From the IMG/VR virus record IMGVR_UViG_3300007276_000317, positions 1-23,417 of that record: a DNA stretch of 23,417 nucleotides. One strand, written 5' to 3'. Below the pieces are notes generated by a model, which was given only the letters and a program-made list of their open reading frames with translations, was not told where the DNA came from and did not search any database. Every line of letters begins with the position of its first letter. Within the stretch, counting starts at the first letter, position 1. This document shows positions 13,815 through 21,475 of the stretch, one piece after another. Source of the stretch: a virus. The translations under genes and the position numbers were made by a program.

Positions 13815-14417
13815 TTAAGCTGCTGATGGAGCGTTGCCAGAAACGACACCGATTCCGAGTTGATGACCAGTATTAAACTTGCATAACATAATTGGAAATG
13901 CTGTTCCCTTTTCATCACCGTCATAACCGCCTAGCCAATCCACGACACGAATCGGGAGAGCAGCAGTTGTTGCGGCTGTGCTGATGTCCAAAGAAACGCG
14001 CGAAATACCTAGAGTGGTGTTTGCGGTGCCTTGTACAAGAGCGCAGTTAGCTGCGAGATCGTCATCATTGACGGTTCCATCAGCTTGAATTGCGAAAAGG
14101 ATATTCGGATCATCAGCAACATAAACCATACCATTTGTATGGGCAGCGCCAGACCAAACTTGGCTGAACTGGGTTTGACCAGTGCTGATGTCTGTGTAGC
14201 GACAGCCCATAAAGATACCAATAGGTGTGGCAGAAGTTGTGCCAGTATCTTTTTGGATTGTGGTGGTTGCGCCAGCATCAGTTAGCTTGACGACATCACC
14301 AAAAACAATCGCTGTGGATTCTGTACTCAGAATAGGATACTGACGGAAGGAACCGTTATAGTTACCTCCGAGGTTTCCTACTGGGCGCAGTCCAAAGGGA
14401 GCGGCAGTAGCGGACAT
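13815..14417 (-). CDS. Putative capsid decoration/structural protein
   Basis: 200 aa, beginning MSATAAPFGLRPVGNLGGNYNG, a start I recall from proteins adjoining major capsid genes in marine phages. The body is beta-rich (IVFGDVVKLTDAGATTTIQK at 37-56, GTTSATPIGIFMGCRYTD, HTNGMVYVADDPNILFAIQA). This resembles small head-decoration domains in which a beta-barrel binds the capsid surface. A strong AAGGAGGG Shine-Dalgarno is 8 bases upstream. Position directly before the capsid gene supports a head role. Confidence 0.75.
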   Translation of the reverse strand: MSATAAPFGLRPVGNLGGNYNGSFRQYPILSTESTAIVFGDVVKLTDAGATTTIQKDTGTTSATPIGIFMGCRYTDISTGQTQFSQVWSGAAHTNGMVYVADDPNILFAIQADGTVNDDDLAANCALVQGTANTTLGISRVSLDISTAATTAALPIRVVDWLGGYDGDEKGTAFPIMLCKFNTGHQLGIGVVSGNAPSAA

Positions 14418-14458
14418 GATTGTCCCTCCTTGTTATCTACGGCAAGCTCCCGCTCAGG

Positions 14459-14902
14459 TTACTTGCCAAAGGTTGTTTTTGTGCTTCGTTCTGGTGGTAG
14501 AACGGGCATACGAGAATCAGAATTTCGCATAAAGTTATTGTCCACAGAGTCGATTTGATTCTTGTTCATTTCCCTGTGGGCTTGACTGCGAGATTCTACA
14601 TATTCGGCTGAATTTTCGCATAAGAGCAATCCTCCAACCTCAACATTACCTTGAAATCGAGAGTCGATATCAGGCAACACTTGTAGCTCAGGATGATCTT
14701 CAGCTTTGACTGGCGTCCAGCCTTCACGAAACTTAGAAGAAACATTAGTGTTATCGCTATTACCCAGAGTTGAGGTGCGTATCCAACGATATTTTATTCC
14801 ATCGCGGGATTCGGGGGTTGGTAGCGTACCAGCACGTTTCCAAGTTTTAGGACGCTCCGCAGTAGCGCGAGTGTCATTAGTGCGTGGGCTTCTATCAGAC
14901 AT
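14459..14902 (-). CDS. Head-module protein, unknown
   Basis: 147 aa, hydrophilic and apparently low in stable secondary structure. The order is PKTWKRAGTLPTPESRDGIK (residues 19-38), then YRWIRTSTLGNSDNTNVSSK, FREGWTPVKAEDHPEL, and a later VGGLLLCENSAEYVESRSQAH. I recall this conserved phage protein beside scaffold and capsid genes, without known function. It overlaps the scaffold gene by 8 bases. It could be an assembly factor or minor head protein. Confidence 0.7.
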   Translation of the reverse strand: MSDRSPRTNDTRATAERPKTWKRAGTLPTPESRDGIKYRWIRTSTLGNSDNTNVSSKFREGWTPVKAEDHPELQVLPDIDSRFQGNVEVGGLLLCENSAEYVESRSQAHREMNKNQIDSVDNNFMRNSDSRMPVLPPERSTKTTFGK

Positions 14903-15827
14903 TTGAAGACTCCTTCAAGAGTTGCGCCGCATATTGTTCTGCCGTAAGGCCAAGTCTTTTGGCGAGTGAGACTTGTGTTGAGGTTAATTGCACTCTGCGT
15001 GGTTTTTTTGCACTCCGACTTTGGGGGGCAACCACGGAACCAGTTTGACGAACAGGTGCTTCCTCAATTTGCTCATCAAACTTGTCTGGGAAAGTTTTAC
15101 GCATAGATTCATCGATGGCGGCATAATACTTGTCACTTTTGGTATCAATACCTTGTTTGACAAGTTTTTCATGGACACCAAAGGCGTATCCCGTCATTTC
15201 ACTATCTTCACCAAACCAAGTATTTTTTGCACTCCATTCCTGCGCCTTTTGATCTGGCGTTGGGATTGACGGCTTAGACACTACAGGGTCTGGCTTGGGA
15301 GCCTCACGCTTTTGAGGCTTATAAGACTCCACACGATATTTTTCATTTTGCAGGCTAGATAGCTTTTCTTGAGCTTCAATCAAAGCATCTGGGTCTCCGG
15401 TCTCGTATGCAGCTTTATAGGCTATTTTTGCCTTATCAAGTTCTGCGTCTACTCGACCCTTGGCCTGCTCTACCAAAACACCTTCGCCGTCTTCCAAGGC
15501 CTTGCGAAGTTTTTGGTTCTCCTCATAAACTTTTTTAGCATAGCTAACCGCCTCATCTTGCATTTTTGAGGCTTCTTCTTTGCGTCTGCGCTCTTCGTGA
15601 TATTCAAACTTTAATTGCTTGATGCGCTTTTGAACGCCATCACTATACTGCTCTATTTCCGTATCATCTGGGACGTTTGGCTCAACCCCTTCAGCACGGC
15701 GAGGTTTCTCCTCTTGAGGGGTGTCCTCAATAATCTCTAACTCAAAACCGCTATCTTCCACTTCTTGAAAGTTATCGGTAACTTTTTCTTGCTCTTCTTC
15801 CTGAGCCAAGGCTTGCGACTGGTTCAT
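14895..15827 (-). CDS. Capsid scaffolding protein
   Basis: 310 aa, highly charged. Residues 1-62 are acidic, about 64-120 form a long coiled coil (VQKRIKQLKFEYHEERRRKE), and the middle is Pro/Lys-rich. The basic C-terminus contains SAKKPRRVQLTSTQVSLAKR followed by LGLTAEQYAAQLLKE. Such a helix-coil protein with a basic C-terminal hook is typical of phage scaffolds, whose C-terminus binds the coat protein. Placement between portal/co-chaperonin and capsid genes agrees. It overlaps the co-chaperonin gene by ATGA. No protease motif was seen. Confidence 0.82.
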   Translation of the reverse strand: MNQSQALAQEEEQEKVTDNFQEVEDSGFELEIIEDTPQEEKPRRAEGVEPNVPDDTEIEQYSDGVQKRIKQLKFEYHEERRRKEEASKMQDEAVSYAKKVYEENQKLRKALEDGEGVLVEQAKGRVDAELDKAKIAYKAAYETGDPDALIEAQEKLSSLQNEKYRVESYKPQKREAPKPDPVVSKPSIPTPDQKAQEWSAKNTWFGEDSEMTGYAFGVHEKLVKQGIDTKSDKYYAAIDESMRKTFPDKFDEQIEEAPVRQTGSVVAPQSRSAKKPRRVQLTSTQVSLAKRLGLTAEQYAAQLLKESSNV

Positions 15828-16192
15828 ACTCTTGCATATCCTCTTGGGTCATCGACAACAGCCTCTACTGTGTCATCATTGATAAGACGGAACTCTTGTT
15901 TATCAATCTTAAACCTTGTGCCGGAGTAAGATCGAAAGATAACAAAATCACCTTCTTCACAATATGGGCCATTTGGAAACTTAGACTCGTCTTGGTAAGC
16001 ATCCGGCCCAGCTTTTACAACAAACCCAATGACTGAAGCGGTTTGCTCCGCATTCTTCAGTGCATCTGGCATATAAATGCCTGCGTCTGTTTTTTCTTTG
16101 ACCTCAAGTGGTTTAATCAAAAGTTTGTACCCAGCGGGTACTGGTATTTTATTTGCAACGCTTTCGTTGACTTCTTTATTTGCAGAATACAT
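15824..16192 (-). CDS. GroES-like co-chaperonin (Cpn10)
   Basis: 122 aa. Residues 15-112 follow the Cpn10 layout: VPAGYKLLIKPLEVKEKTDA (18-37), G38-I-Y in the mobile-loop position, VIGFVVKAGPDAY (54-66), EEGDFVIFRSYSGTRFKIDK (79-98), and FRLINDDTVEAVV at the end. GroES has the analogous GGIVL loop and GDIV.F. Phage co-chaperonins such as T4 Gp31 adapt host GroEL to fold the capsid protein. No GroEL gene is in the window, so host GroEL must be used. The gene lies between portal and scaffold; AAGGA is 6 bases upstream. Confidence 0.85.
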   Translation of the reverse strand: MYSANKEVNESVANKIPVPAGYKLLIKPLEVKEKTDAGIYMPDALKNAEQTASVIGFVVKAGPDAYQDESKFPNGPYCEEGDFVIFRSYSGTRFKIDKQEFRLINDDTVEAVVDDPRGYARV

Positions 16193-16295
16193 CTGTTTTC
16201 CTTGTGCAGTGATCGAGGTTCACAGTACCTTGCAGGGACAACCCTGTGAGTAGTAATATTTACAATATACTATACAGCCCCGCAATCCGGAAGCC
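16193..16295 (-). promoter_or_regulatory. Leader of co-chaperonin gene with hairpin, possible promoter
   Basis: A 103-base gap, one of the few in the operon. The minus strand has an AT-rich stretch with -10-like TATAGT, TATATT and TAAATA (16255-16278) and a CAGGG-TTGT-CCCTG hairpin (16233-16246) before the co-chaperonin ribosome site. A promoter is plausible because the -35-like TTGCGG lies 17 bases before TAAATA, but both matches are weak. Confidence 0.35.
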
Positions 16296-16490
16296 CTAGT
16301 CGTTAATGAACCTTTCTTCAAGGTCGATGATGTCCCTTTCAACGGCAGCGAGGGCCTCGACTTTGCCCACAGCCTCTCTGTATTCTTCAAAGGACTTGCA
16401 CCCACCACAGGCCATATGGTCAGCGAGAACATTTAAATACTCTCTAATTTTTTCTTTGATTGGTGAATAAACTGTATCATTGTTCGCCAT
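16296..16490 (-). CDS. Small conserved phage protein, unknown
   Basis: 64 aa, almost entirely helical, with a Cys pair in MACGGCKSFEEYREAVGKVE (residues 26-45) and a charged end (ALAAVERDIIDLEERF). Short proteins with this GGCKSFEEY signature follow portal genes in many marine phages in my recollection; none has a known role. It overlaps the portal gene by 14 bases, so expression is coupled to it. It may be a small portal-associated or assembly factor. Confidence 0.7.
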   Translation of the reverse strand: MANNDTVYSPIKEKIREYLNVLADHMACGGCKSFEEYREAVGKVEALAAVERDIIDLEERFIND

Positions 16491-18921
16491 CTCTGTTACT
16501 TAGCTCCCTTGCTATTTCAAGACCAATATTGGTGCCTTCTCTAATATCATCTTTTCTTGATTGGTCAAGCTCTGTAGCCAACTTAACGCCAAGTTTAGCA
16601 CCCTCTCTTTGCTCTTCAGAATCAAGACGATCTTTTTGTAACTCAAGATTAGCCATTTTTGCCTGAACGTCAGATTGCAGTTTAGCAACATCCATTTCTT
16701 TTCTGTGAGCAAACTCAGCCTCTTTTAAAGCTATTTCTTTTTGTTGTATCACAGTTAAAGGATCTTGTTGTTGCTTCATTGCTTCTTTCTGTTGCATTTC
16801 AGCTTGATCTTTACGAAGTAACTTTTGAGCCGCTTCGGATGCCAGCCTACTAATTTCAATCTCAATGTCCTCTGGCAGCTCTGTCTCTTCATCAGGCATA
16901 CCAACGCCGAGGTTCTTTTCTATTTCTTTCCTGTACTGAAACGCAACATGTTCTGTAACGTGAGCAGAAAGAGCCGCTTGTATTGCGCCAGCAAATGGAG
17001 ACTGAGCTACGATTTCTTTTAGCTTTGGATCTTCTGCTGCGGCCAAGTGTACAGCAATGTGAGCCTCGTGATCCTGATACTTAAACGCCTTGACTGGCTC
17101 TTGTTTAAGCATGGACATATTTTCACTTACAGGATCTGCTGCTTTTATATCGTCTGGCAGTTTAATAATTTCTTCAGCATCTTTAATGCCCAGAACCTCA
17201 AGCATTTGACGATGTAGCTTTCCAAGGTCATAAAGCTGGGGTGCCTGTTGAGCAAGCTGCAAAGCCGCCTGATACTGCACAACCCTTTGCGCCATTGTTG
17301 CTGCGTTAGGGTCAGACACGGGTATTACGTCAATACGACCATCAAAATCTTTTTGCCTGTTGAAGTCACCATCTTGCTCATAAGAGTATTCTGGTGGCAT
17401 GTAATCCTTAATAATTTTGGCTAGAAGTCTTAACTCGTTTTTTAAAGCATGATGAAGGCGAGCCTGAACACCAGACATAACCTTCATACTTCGCTCCATT
17501 AACGCGAGCGTAGTTCCGACCGGAGCTTGCGGGTTGAGGTTTCCAACTTGTACATCAGCAACGGAGCCAATCCTTCGCCCCTCTTCCACGATGTTTCCAA
17601 GCAACTGGTATAATACCGATGATGGCTCCTTGTAAGGAAGGAATGCAATCGAATCCCGAATTGCACCACCCGGTACGTCCACATCGCGGAACTCACCCGG
17701 CATGAGAGGCGAATCGTCACCTTTAATACGCAATCCGCGAGCTTTAAGACCAGCAGGGAGGTTGGATAACGTACCCGCATCAATAAGCTGACGAAGAATG
17801 CTTGTGGCACTTTTAGCAAGACCACCAATAAGGTGAATAAGACCCGTCCCATAAAACCCAAGTCCCGGTAGGTATCTATAGTGAACAAAGTGTTGTCTCT
17901 TACGCTTTTTAGGATCGTCTTCATACCAATTTCTCCTGACTGACAAGACGGTTTCAGACGATTTGTCTATGGTGACAATATACGGCCTTGCAATACCGTC
18001 AGGATCTTCAAATGGCTCTGGCATAAGAAGATCAACATGCATTTCCAAAAGGGTGTGCCTGTCGTCCTCTTCAAGAACAGCGGTTTCTCCCTCAATCTCA
18101 TCGTATTTTTCTTGGATGTCTGAATAGTCTGGCTCTGGATCAGGCAAATCGACATCGACATAAAACCCATTAACCTGAAGCTCAACTATTTCATTCGGAG
18201 TTTTTTTCATAACATGGGTGTAACGGGGAGATGTCATTAAATCTGAAGCGCCATAAGAAACCACAAAGTCCTCTGCTGGAACAAACATGGCACACGGACG
18301 CTCCATGATTGGATCATAGTAAACTTTTTTGAACGATGATCCGGCCAAAGGCAGTCTGAACAACATTTGTTCAGTTTCGTCACGATACTCTGTCATCTCT
18401 TCTGTTAAGAGATAATTCATTTCGTTTTCGATTCGTTGCGCTTGCTTTACTTTTTCGTAATCTTTCTTGCCAATAAGCTTTGTTCTTACTGGGCCAGAAG
18501 CTGGGAATATCTCACCCATAGCCTGCGCTTGGAACCTAACCGTTGCCTCTGTGAGAACTGGGTGAAACACGCCTGAAGCTCCCTGCCAAGGCTGTGTTCT
18601 TTCTTCGATCTTCATGCCAAGAAGATCCAAACCTTTGACATACGCCCTAGCCCAGTCTTTTCTTGACTGACGATCAGAGATAAAATCTTCTATCAATTCA
18701 GAGGCCAATCCCTGCAAATCAGGCTCATCAATAAACTCAGCTAAATTAGCGTCATGCTCAGGGCCAGTGAGTTCCTCTGTCATTTCCCCGGTAAAATCAA
18801 TTATCATGCCGCTTTCTTCATCTCCTATGCTGATAGCATCAGGATTTACGACCTCAATTTTTACATCCTCAGAGCCTTCGACATCAAGAGATGAGGGCGT
18901 CATTGGTTTTTCAATAGCCAT
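16477..18921 (-). CDS. Portal protein
   Basis: 814 aa. It forms the dodecameric ring through which DNA enters and leaves the head. Early motifs fit long portals of short-tailed phages: DRQSRKDWARAYVKGLDLLG (about 82-101), TQPWQGASGVFHPVLTEATV, FPASGPVRTKLIG, then FVPAEDFVVSYGASDL. The middle contains YLPGLGFYGTGLIHLIGG and APVGTTLALMERSMKVMSG. The last 130 residues are a Gln/Lys/Glu-rich coiled coil (MQQKEAMKQQQDPLTVIQQK), longer than in small portals, resembling the barrel of P22-type portals. It lies two positions after TerL. Confidence 0.88.
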   Translation of the reverse strand: MAIEKPMTPSSLDVEGSEDVKIEVVNPDAISIGDEESGMIIDFTGEMTEELTGPEHDANLAEFIDEPDLQGLASELIEDFISDRQSRKDWARAYVKGLDLLGMKIEERTQPWQGASGVFHPVLTEATVRFQAQAMGEIFPASGPVRTKLIGKKDYEKVKQAQRIENEMNYLLTEEMTEYRDETEQMLFRLPLAGSSFKKVYYDPIMERPCAMFVPAEDFVVSYGASDLMTSPRYTHVMKKTPNEIVELQVNGFYVDVDLPDPEPDYSDIQEKYDEIEGETAVLEEDDRHTLLEMHVDLLMPEPFEDPDGIARPYIVTIDKSSETVLSVRRNWYEDDPKKRKRQHFVHYRYLPGLGFYGTGLIHLIGGLAKSATSILRQLIDAGTLSNLPAGLKARGLRIKGDDSPLMPGEFRDVDVPGGAIRDSIAFLPYKEPSSVLYQLLGNIVEEGRRIGSVADVQVGNLNPQAPVGTTLALMERSMKVMSGVQARLHHALKNELRLLAKIIKDYMPPEYSYEQDGDFNRQKDFDGRIDVIPVSDPNAATMAQRVVQYQAALQLAQQAPQLYDLGKLHRQMLEVLGIKDAEEIIKLPDDIKAADPVSENMSMLKQEPVKAFKYQDHEAHIAVHLAAAEDPKLKEIVAQSPFAGAIQAALSAHVTEHVAFQYRKEIEKNLGVGMPDEETELPEDIEIEISRLASEAAQKLLRKDQAEMQQKEAMKQQQDPLTVIQQKEIALKEAEFAHRKEMDVAKLQSDVQAKMANLELQKDRLDSEEQREGAKLGVKLATELDQSRKDDIREGTNIGLEIARELSNRDGEQ

Positions 18922-18922
18922 T

Positions 18923-19120
18923 TTAAAATACTTCCTTTTTCTCGGTGTCGAGTTTTTTCATTATAACAGCATGACGGGCATGATGTGAACCTTCCATATG
19001 GCTTGCAACTTCCCACCCTAATTTTTTAAAATTTTTTACTTCTCCGTGAGGCACAAATCTATAAATGCTAGAATTATTTTCAATAGTATTCGACTGCTCT
19101 TCTGTATTTAGGTTCGTCAT
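18923..19120 (-). CDS. Small conserved phage protein, unknown
   Basis: 65 aa from ATG 19120 (MTNLNTEEQ), overlapping the terminase gene by 41 bases. ATG 19129 is an alternative. The longer frame to 19201 would need TTG and more overlap. The core SIYRFVPHGEVKNFKKLGWE (residues 19-38) followed by VASHMEGSHHARHAVIMKK is a conserved phrase I recall from small ORFs next to terminase or portal genes in marine phages. Histidines are frequent (five), so metal binding is possible. Function unknown; no clear Shine-Dalgarno is seen. Confidence 0.6.
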   Translation of the reverse strand: MTNLNTEEQSNTIENNSSIYRFVPHGEVKNFKKLGWEVASHMEGSHHARHAVIMKKLDTEKKEVF

Positions 19121-20588
19121 CCCATTCATCCATTGTACTTCTAATCCACCCCCCTTGACGAAACCTAAGCAACGCCTGTGTTGTGGAGTCAACAAGATCA
19201 TCGTGATCTCCCGCTGGAAAAGCAGCGCACTCTTCCATTACCTCATCAGCCCACCTAGTTGGTGGACACCATATCACGCCACTAGCAAACAAATCACTAA
19301 CAGCGTTAACACGGGCTATTTTGTCCTGTCCTCTGGACGGAGTAAACTCTGTAACAGGTATACCCATTGCCCTAAGTTCAAAAATAAGCGGGGAACCAGC
19401 GGCTTTTGCTTCAACAATCATCTGATCAGGCTCAAATTCCCAATATTTATCGTATGCTGCCCTTTTTAGCTCTGGAAACTCCAGTTTCTCCTTATATGCG
19501 TCCAGCAATATAAGGTTTGGCATCATTTCTCCACTTTCATTAGGGTGCTGAAACACCCCCCAAGTGGTACAAGCGCTGTAATCTGCGCGTTGCGTTTTCA
19601 AAAACGCTGTATCCCAGCTTTGAATTATAGCTTCGCACGGTGGCGGGCCTTCTTTTTCCCACTCTTGCCACCATTCGCGCTTAATTAACGCACCTTCCTC
19701 AGAAGTAGGGTCTTGCTGGTACTGTGCAGACCACTTAGACACAGGCAATTCAGCTTTTAGTGCCTCTAACTGTTCCAAAGGCCAGAACTCAGGCCACAAA
19801 GGATCGCCAGACGGCATAATTGCTGGCAGTTCTATAACTTCCCAGTCATCCACACCCTCTTTTTGGGTTACTGATTTAATTATTTTACCAGTTAGGTCTC
19901 TTGTAGACCATCTGGTCATAACAATTATTATCGATCCACCGGGTTGCAGCCTCTGTCTTGGCCCCGATGTATACCATTCGTACACCTTGTCGTAGACTTC
20001 TGGGTTGTAAGCCCCCAGTGCCGCCTCCTGCTCCGAGTGGGGGTCGTCAATAATGAGAACGTCAGCACCTTTACCAGTAACTGCACCACCAACACCAATA
20101 GCAAAGTAATCACCCCGCTTGTTTGTATTCCAACGCCCAGCAGCCTTGGAGTCAGATGAAAGTTCTATGCCCGGAAAAACTTCTTGGAAGTCATCCTGAC
20201 CAATAAGGTTTCTGACCTTACGCCCAAATCCCACAGCAAGCTCTGCCGTGTGCGCTGTCTGTATTATTTTTTTTTCTGGATAACGCCCTAGGAACCAAGC
20301 CGGAAACAAAAAGGATGCAAACTCAGACTTGGTATGCCTTGGTGGCATATTGATTATCAAGCGCTTTAACTCGCCCTTAGCCACCCTTTCAAAGGCATCT
20401 GCCATTACTTCATGATGTTTGCCAGCAATAAACGCAGGCCACATTTTATTCACAAAGGTCAGAAAGTCTGTCCTAGATGCCTCTTTCTCCTTGGCGTTTT
20501 CAAGCTCAAGAAGAAGGTCAAGCATTTCCTTCTGGTCCTCTATTGGCAGTTGACCAATTTTTGACTTTACAGCGGCAAGCTCTTTCAT
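19080..20588 (-). CDS. terL: Terminase large subunit (TerL)
   Basis: 502 aa, the usual size. It is the ATP-driven packaging motor and nuclease. The ATPase half shows a Walker A variant PPRHTKSE (82-89), Walker B VLIIDDPH (177-184) and a coupling motif IIIVMTRWSTRDL (220-232). The nuclease half shows the metal-binding acids D326 (IIQSWDTAF), E393 (IVEAKAAGS) and D463/D464 (GDHDDLVDSTTQALL). The N-terminal 60 residues may bind TerS. The start overlaps the preceding small gene by 4 bases. The core motifs appear intact. Confidence 0.95.
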   Translation of the reverse strand: MKELAAVKSKIGQLPIEDQKEMLDLLLELENAKEKEASRTDFLTFVNKMWPAFIAGKHHEVMADAFERVAKGELKRLIINMPPRHTKSEFASFLFPAWFLGRYPEKKIIQTAHTAELAVGFGRKVRNLIGQDDFQEVFPGIELSSDSKAAGRWNTNKRGDYFAIGVGGAVTGKGADVLIIDDPHSEQEAALGAYNPEVYDKVYEWYTSGPRQRLQPGGSIIIVMTRWSTRDLTGKIIKSVTQKEGVDDWEVIELPAIMPSGDPLWPEFWPLEQLEALKAELPVSKWSAQYQQDPTSEEGALIKREWWQEWEKEGPPPCEAIIQSWDTAFLKTQRADYSACTTWGVFQHPNESGEMMPNLILLDAYKEKLEFPELKRAAYDKYWEFEPDQMIVEAKAAGSPLIFELRAMGIPVTEFTPSRGQDKIARVNAVSDLFASGVIWCPPTRWADEVMEECAAFPAGDHDDLVDSTTQALLRFRQGGWIRSTMDEWDDEPKYRRAVEYY

Positions 20589-20791
20589 GTGCCGATCATG
20601 TCTAGTTTTTTACACTTGTACTTGTATTTTGCTGTGTAATACTCAGGGCCAAACATTTTTGTTGACTCTATCATCTCAGCAACCCTTTCTATGCAAGCCT
20701 CTCTATCTGGGTACGGGCCTCTTTCGTCTTCCATTTCCGCACAAAAATCCGGTAATGAGGCAAGGCACACCATTATGAATGCTTTAAACAT
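20585..20791 (-). CDS. Small exported Cys-pair protein
   Basis: 68 aa with a short hydrophobic N-terminus (KAFIMVCLASLP, residues 3-14) and a likely signal peptide ending near A18. Two later cysteines, C33 (REACIERV) and C60 (YKYKC), sit in contexts matching the protein at 7820-8035, so both are probably one family of exported phage proteins. GGGAG is 8 bases upstream of ATG 20791. It overlaps the next gene (TerL) by ATGA. Possible cell-envelope role; function unknown. Confidence 0.62.
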   Translation of the reverse strand: MFKAFIMVCLASLPDFCAEMEDERGPYPDREACIERVAEMIESTKMFGPEYYTAKYKYKCKKLDMIGT

Positions 20792-21032
20792 CTTCGTCTC
20801 CCACGCATCTGTTTAACAATACCGACTTCGCAAGCTCTAAAAGAAACACCATATCAGGAGCTTTTCCGTGAGATGTTCCCATAAATAGCTTGCCTTCTTT
20901 GGTCCACCCAACAACAAGAGCCTCAATCATTTCGACATCCTCACAGATGCTTTGAAGCATTTCGTTTGGGTCTAAAGCATCCTCATCAGTAATCATTCTA
21001 CTGTTGGGGAACTCTATTATGTTATCTGACAT
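20784..21032 (-). CDS. Small conserved phage protein, unknown
   Basis: 82 aa from ATG 21032 (MSDNIIEFPNSRMITDEDAL), preceded by AGGGAGA at a good distance; a longer frame would require reading through the leader hairpins. The protein is acidic, with the segment VEMIEALVVGWTKEGKLFMG (about 33-52) and a C-terminal helix. I recall similar MS-NI-EFP small proteins in marine phages (often annotated with no function). The leader carries two strong hairpins (21058-21117). It overlaps the next gene by 8 bases. Confidence 0.66.
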   Translation of the reverse strand: MSDNIIEFPNSRMITDEDALDPNEMLQSICEDVEMIEALVVGWTKEGKLFMGTSHGKAPDMVFLLELAKSVLLNRCVGDEDV

Positions 21033-21057
21033 CCAATCTCCCTCTCCCAAATAATGA

Positions 21058-21117
21058 CGGCGGGGAGCGGAGAGGAACTCGCTCAACCCGCCGGGGGTAC
21101 TGGGAGACTTGTACCCC
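21058..21117 (-). promoter_or_regulatory. Two-hairpin structured leader
   Basis: Minus-strand hairpin 1 is GGGGTAC (21117-21111), loop AAGTCTCCCA, GTACCCC (21100-21094). Hairpin 2 follows directly: CGGCGGG, TT bulge, GAGCG, loop AGTTCCTCTC, CGCTC, CCCGCCG (21093-21058), 12 base pairs. Loop 1 TCTCCCA and loop 2 CCTCTC are each complementary to the Shine-Dalgarno stretch TGGGAGAGGG about ten bases downstream. It is GC-rich against AT-rich surroundings. A candidate RNA regulator or pseudoknot; no known riboswitch is recognised. Confidence 0.5.
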
Positions 21118-21133
21118 GCAAGCAGTATATCTG

Positions 21134-21385
21134 CTATATCTCTTTTGCGCCATCCCTGTCTATCAGTATGTTAATTTTCTGTATCCTGTTTTTCAGCTTC
21201 TGGATGATTGCTTCCATCTCTTTTACCGACTTCTCTCTTTTTTTTCCCTCTTTGGGAAGATATACATCTACCTGAGAATCACATTTAGGACATGAAAGAT
21301 TTGTTACCATGCAGAAAACATCATCCTCCAGATCGTCATCTCCACCCCAGATCAATTCCTGTGTTTTACAGTGCCAACAATACAT
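21134..21385 (-). CDS. Small zinc-ribbon coiled-coil protein
   Basis: 83 aa. C3-W-H-C6 and C32-P-K-C35 form a zinc-ribbon pair, separated by LIWGGDDDLEDDVFCMVTNL. The second half (48-75) is a charged coiled coil (EKSVKEMEAIIQKLKNRIQK). Similar proteins (Y-C-x-x-C-...-LIWGGD-...-L-x-C-P-x-C) are widespread in marine phages in my recollection. AGGGG lies 8 bases upstream of ATG 21385, inside the right arm of the inverted repeat. It is the first minus-strand gene of the segment leading into terL. Confidence 0.72.
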   Translation of the reverse strand: MYCWHCKTQELIWGGDDDLEDDVFCMVTNLSCPKCDSQVDVYLPKEGKKREKSVKEMEAIIQKLKNRIQKINILIDRDGAKEI

Positions 21386-21393
21386 TTGAAATC

Positions 21394-21458
21394 CCCTTAA
21401 TTATAATATATATTATATATATATATATACTAATATATTATAATATACTAATTAAGGG
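21394..21458. promoter_or_regulatory. AT-rich divergent promoter region with inverted repeat
   Basis: The 90-base gap between the divergent genes holds 10-bp inverted arms CCCTTAATTA (21394-21403) and TAATTAAGGG (21449-21458) around an almost pure A/T core. Several perfect TATAAT elements occur: plus strand 21439-21444, minus strand 21417-21412 and 21405-21400. Outer parts of the arms supply AGGGG for the minus gene, while GGGAGA follows for the plus gene. This is likely a divergent promoter and possibly a repressor site; no -35 is evident. Confidence 0.6.
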
Positions 21459-21475
21459 TTTTTCGGGAGACAAAA

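Noticed and set aside
14432-14465. GGCAAG/CTTGCC inverted repeat at the end of the 147-aa gene
   Set aside because: It has no T-run and the internal pairing is poor, so I did not call it a terminator; the next ribosome site follows directly.
17499-17924. Open frame of 141 codons inside the portal gene
   Set aside because: It lies in another frame of the well-supported portal gene, with no family resemblance or ribosome site.
18923-19201. 92-codon version of the small gene after terL
   Set aside because: It needs a TTG start and 122 bases of overlap with terL; the ATG at 19120 is more likely.
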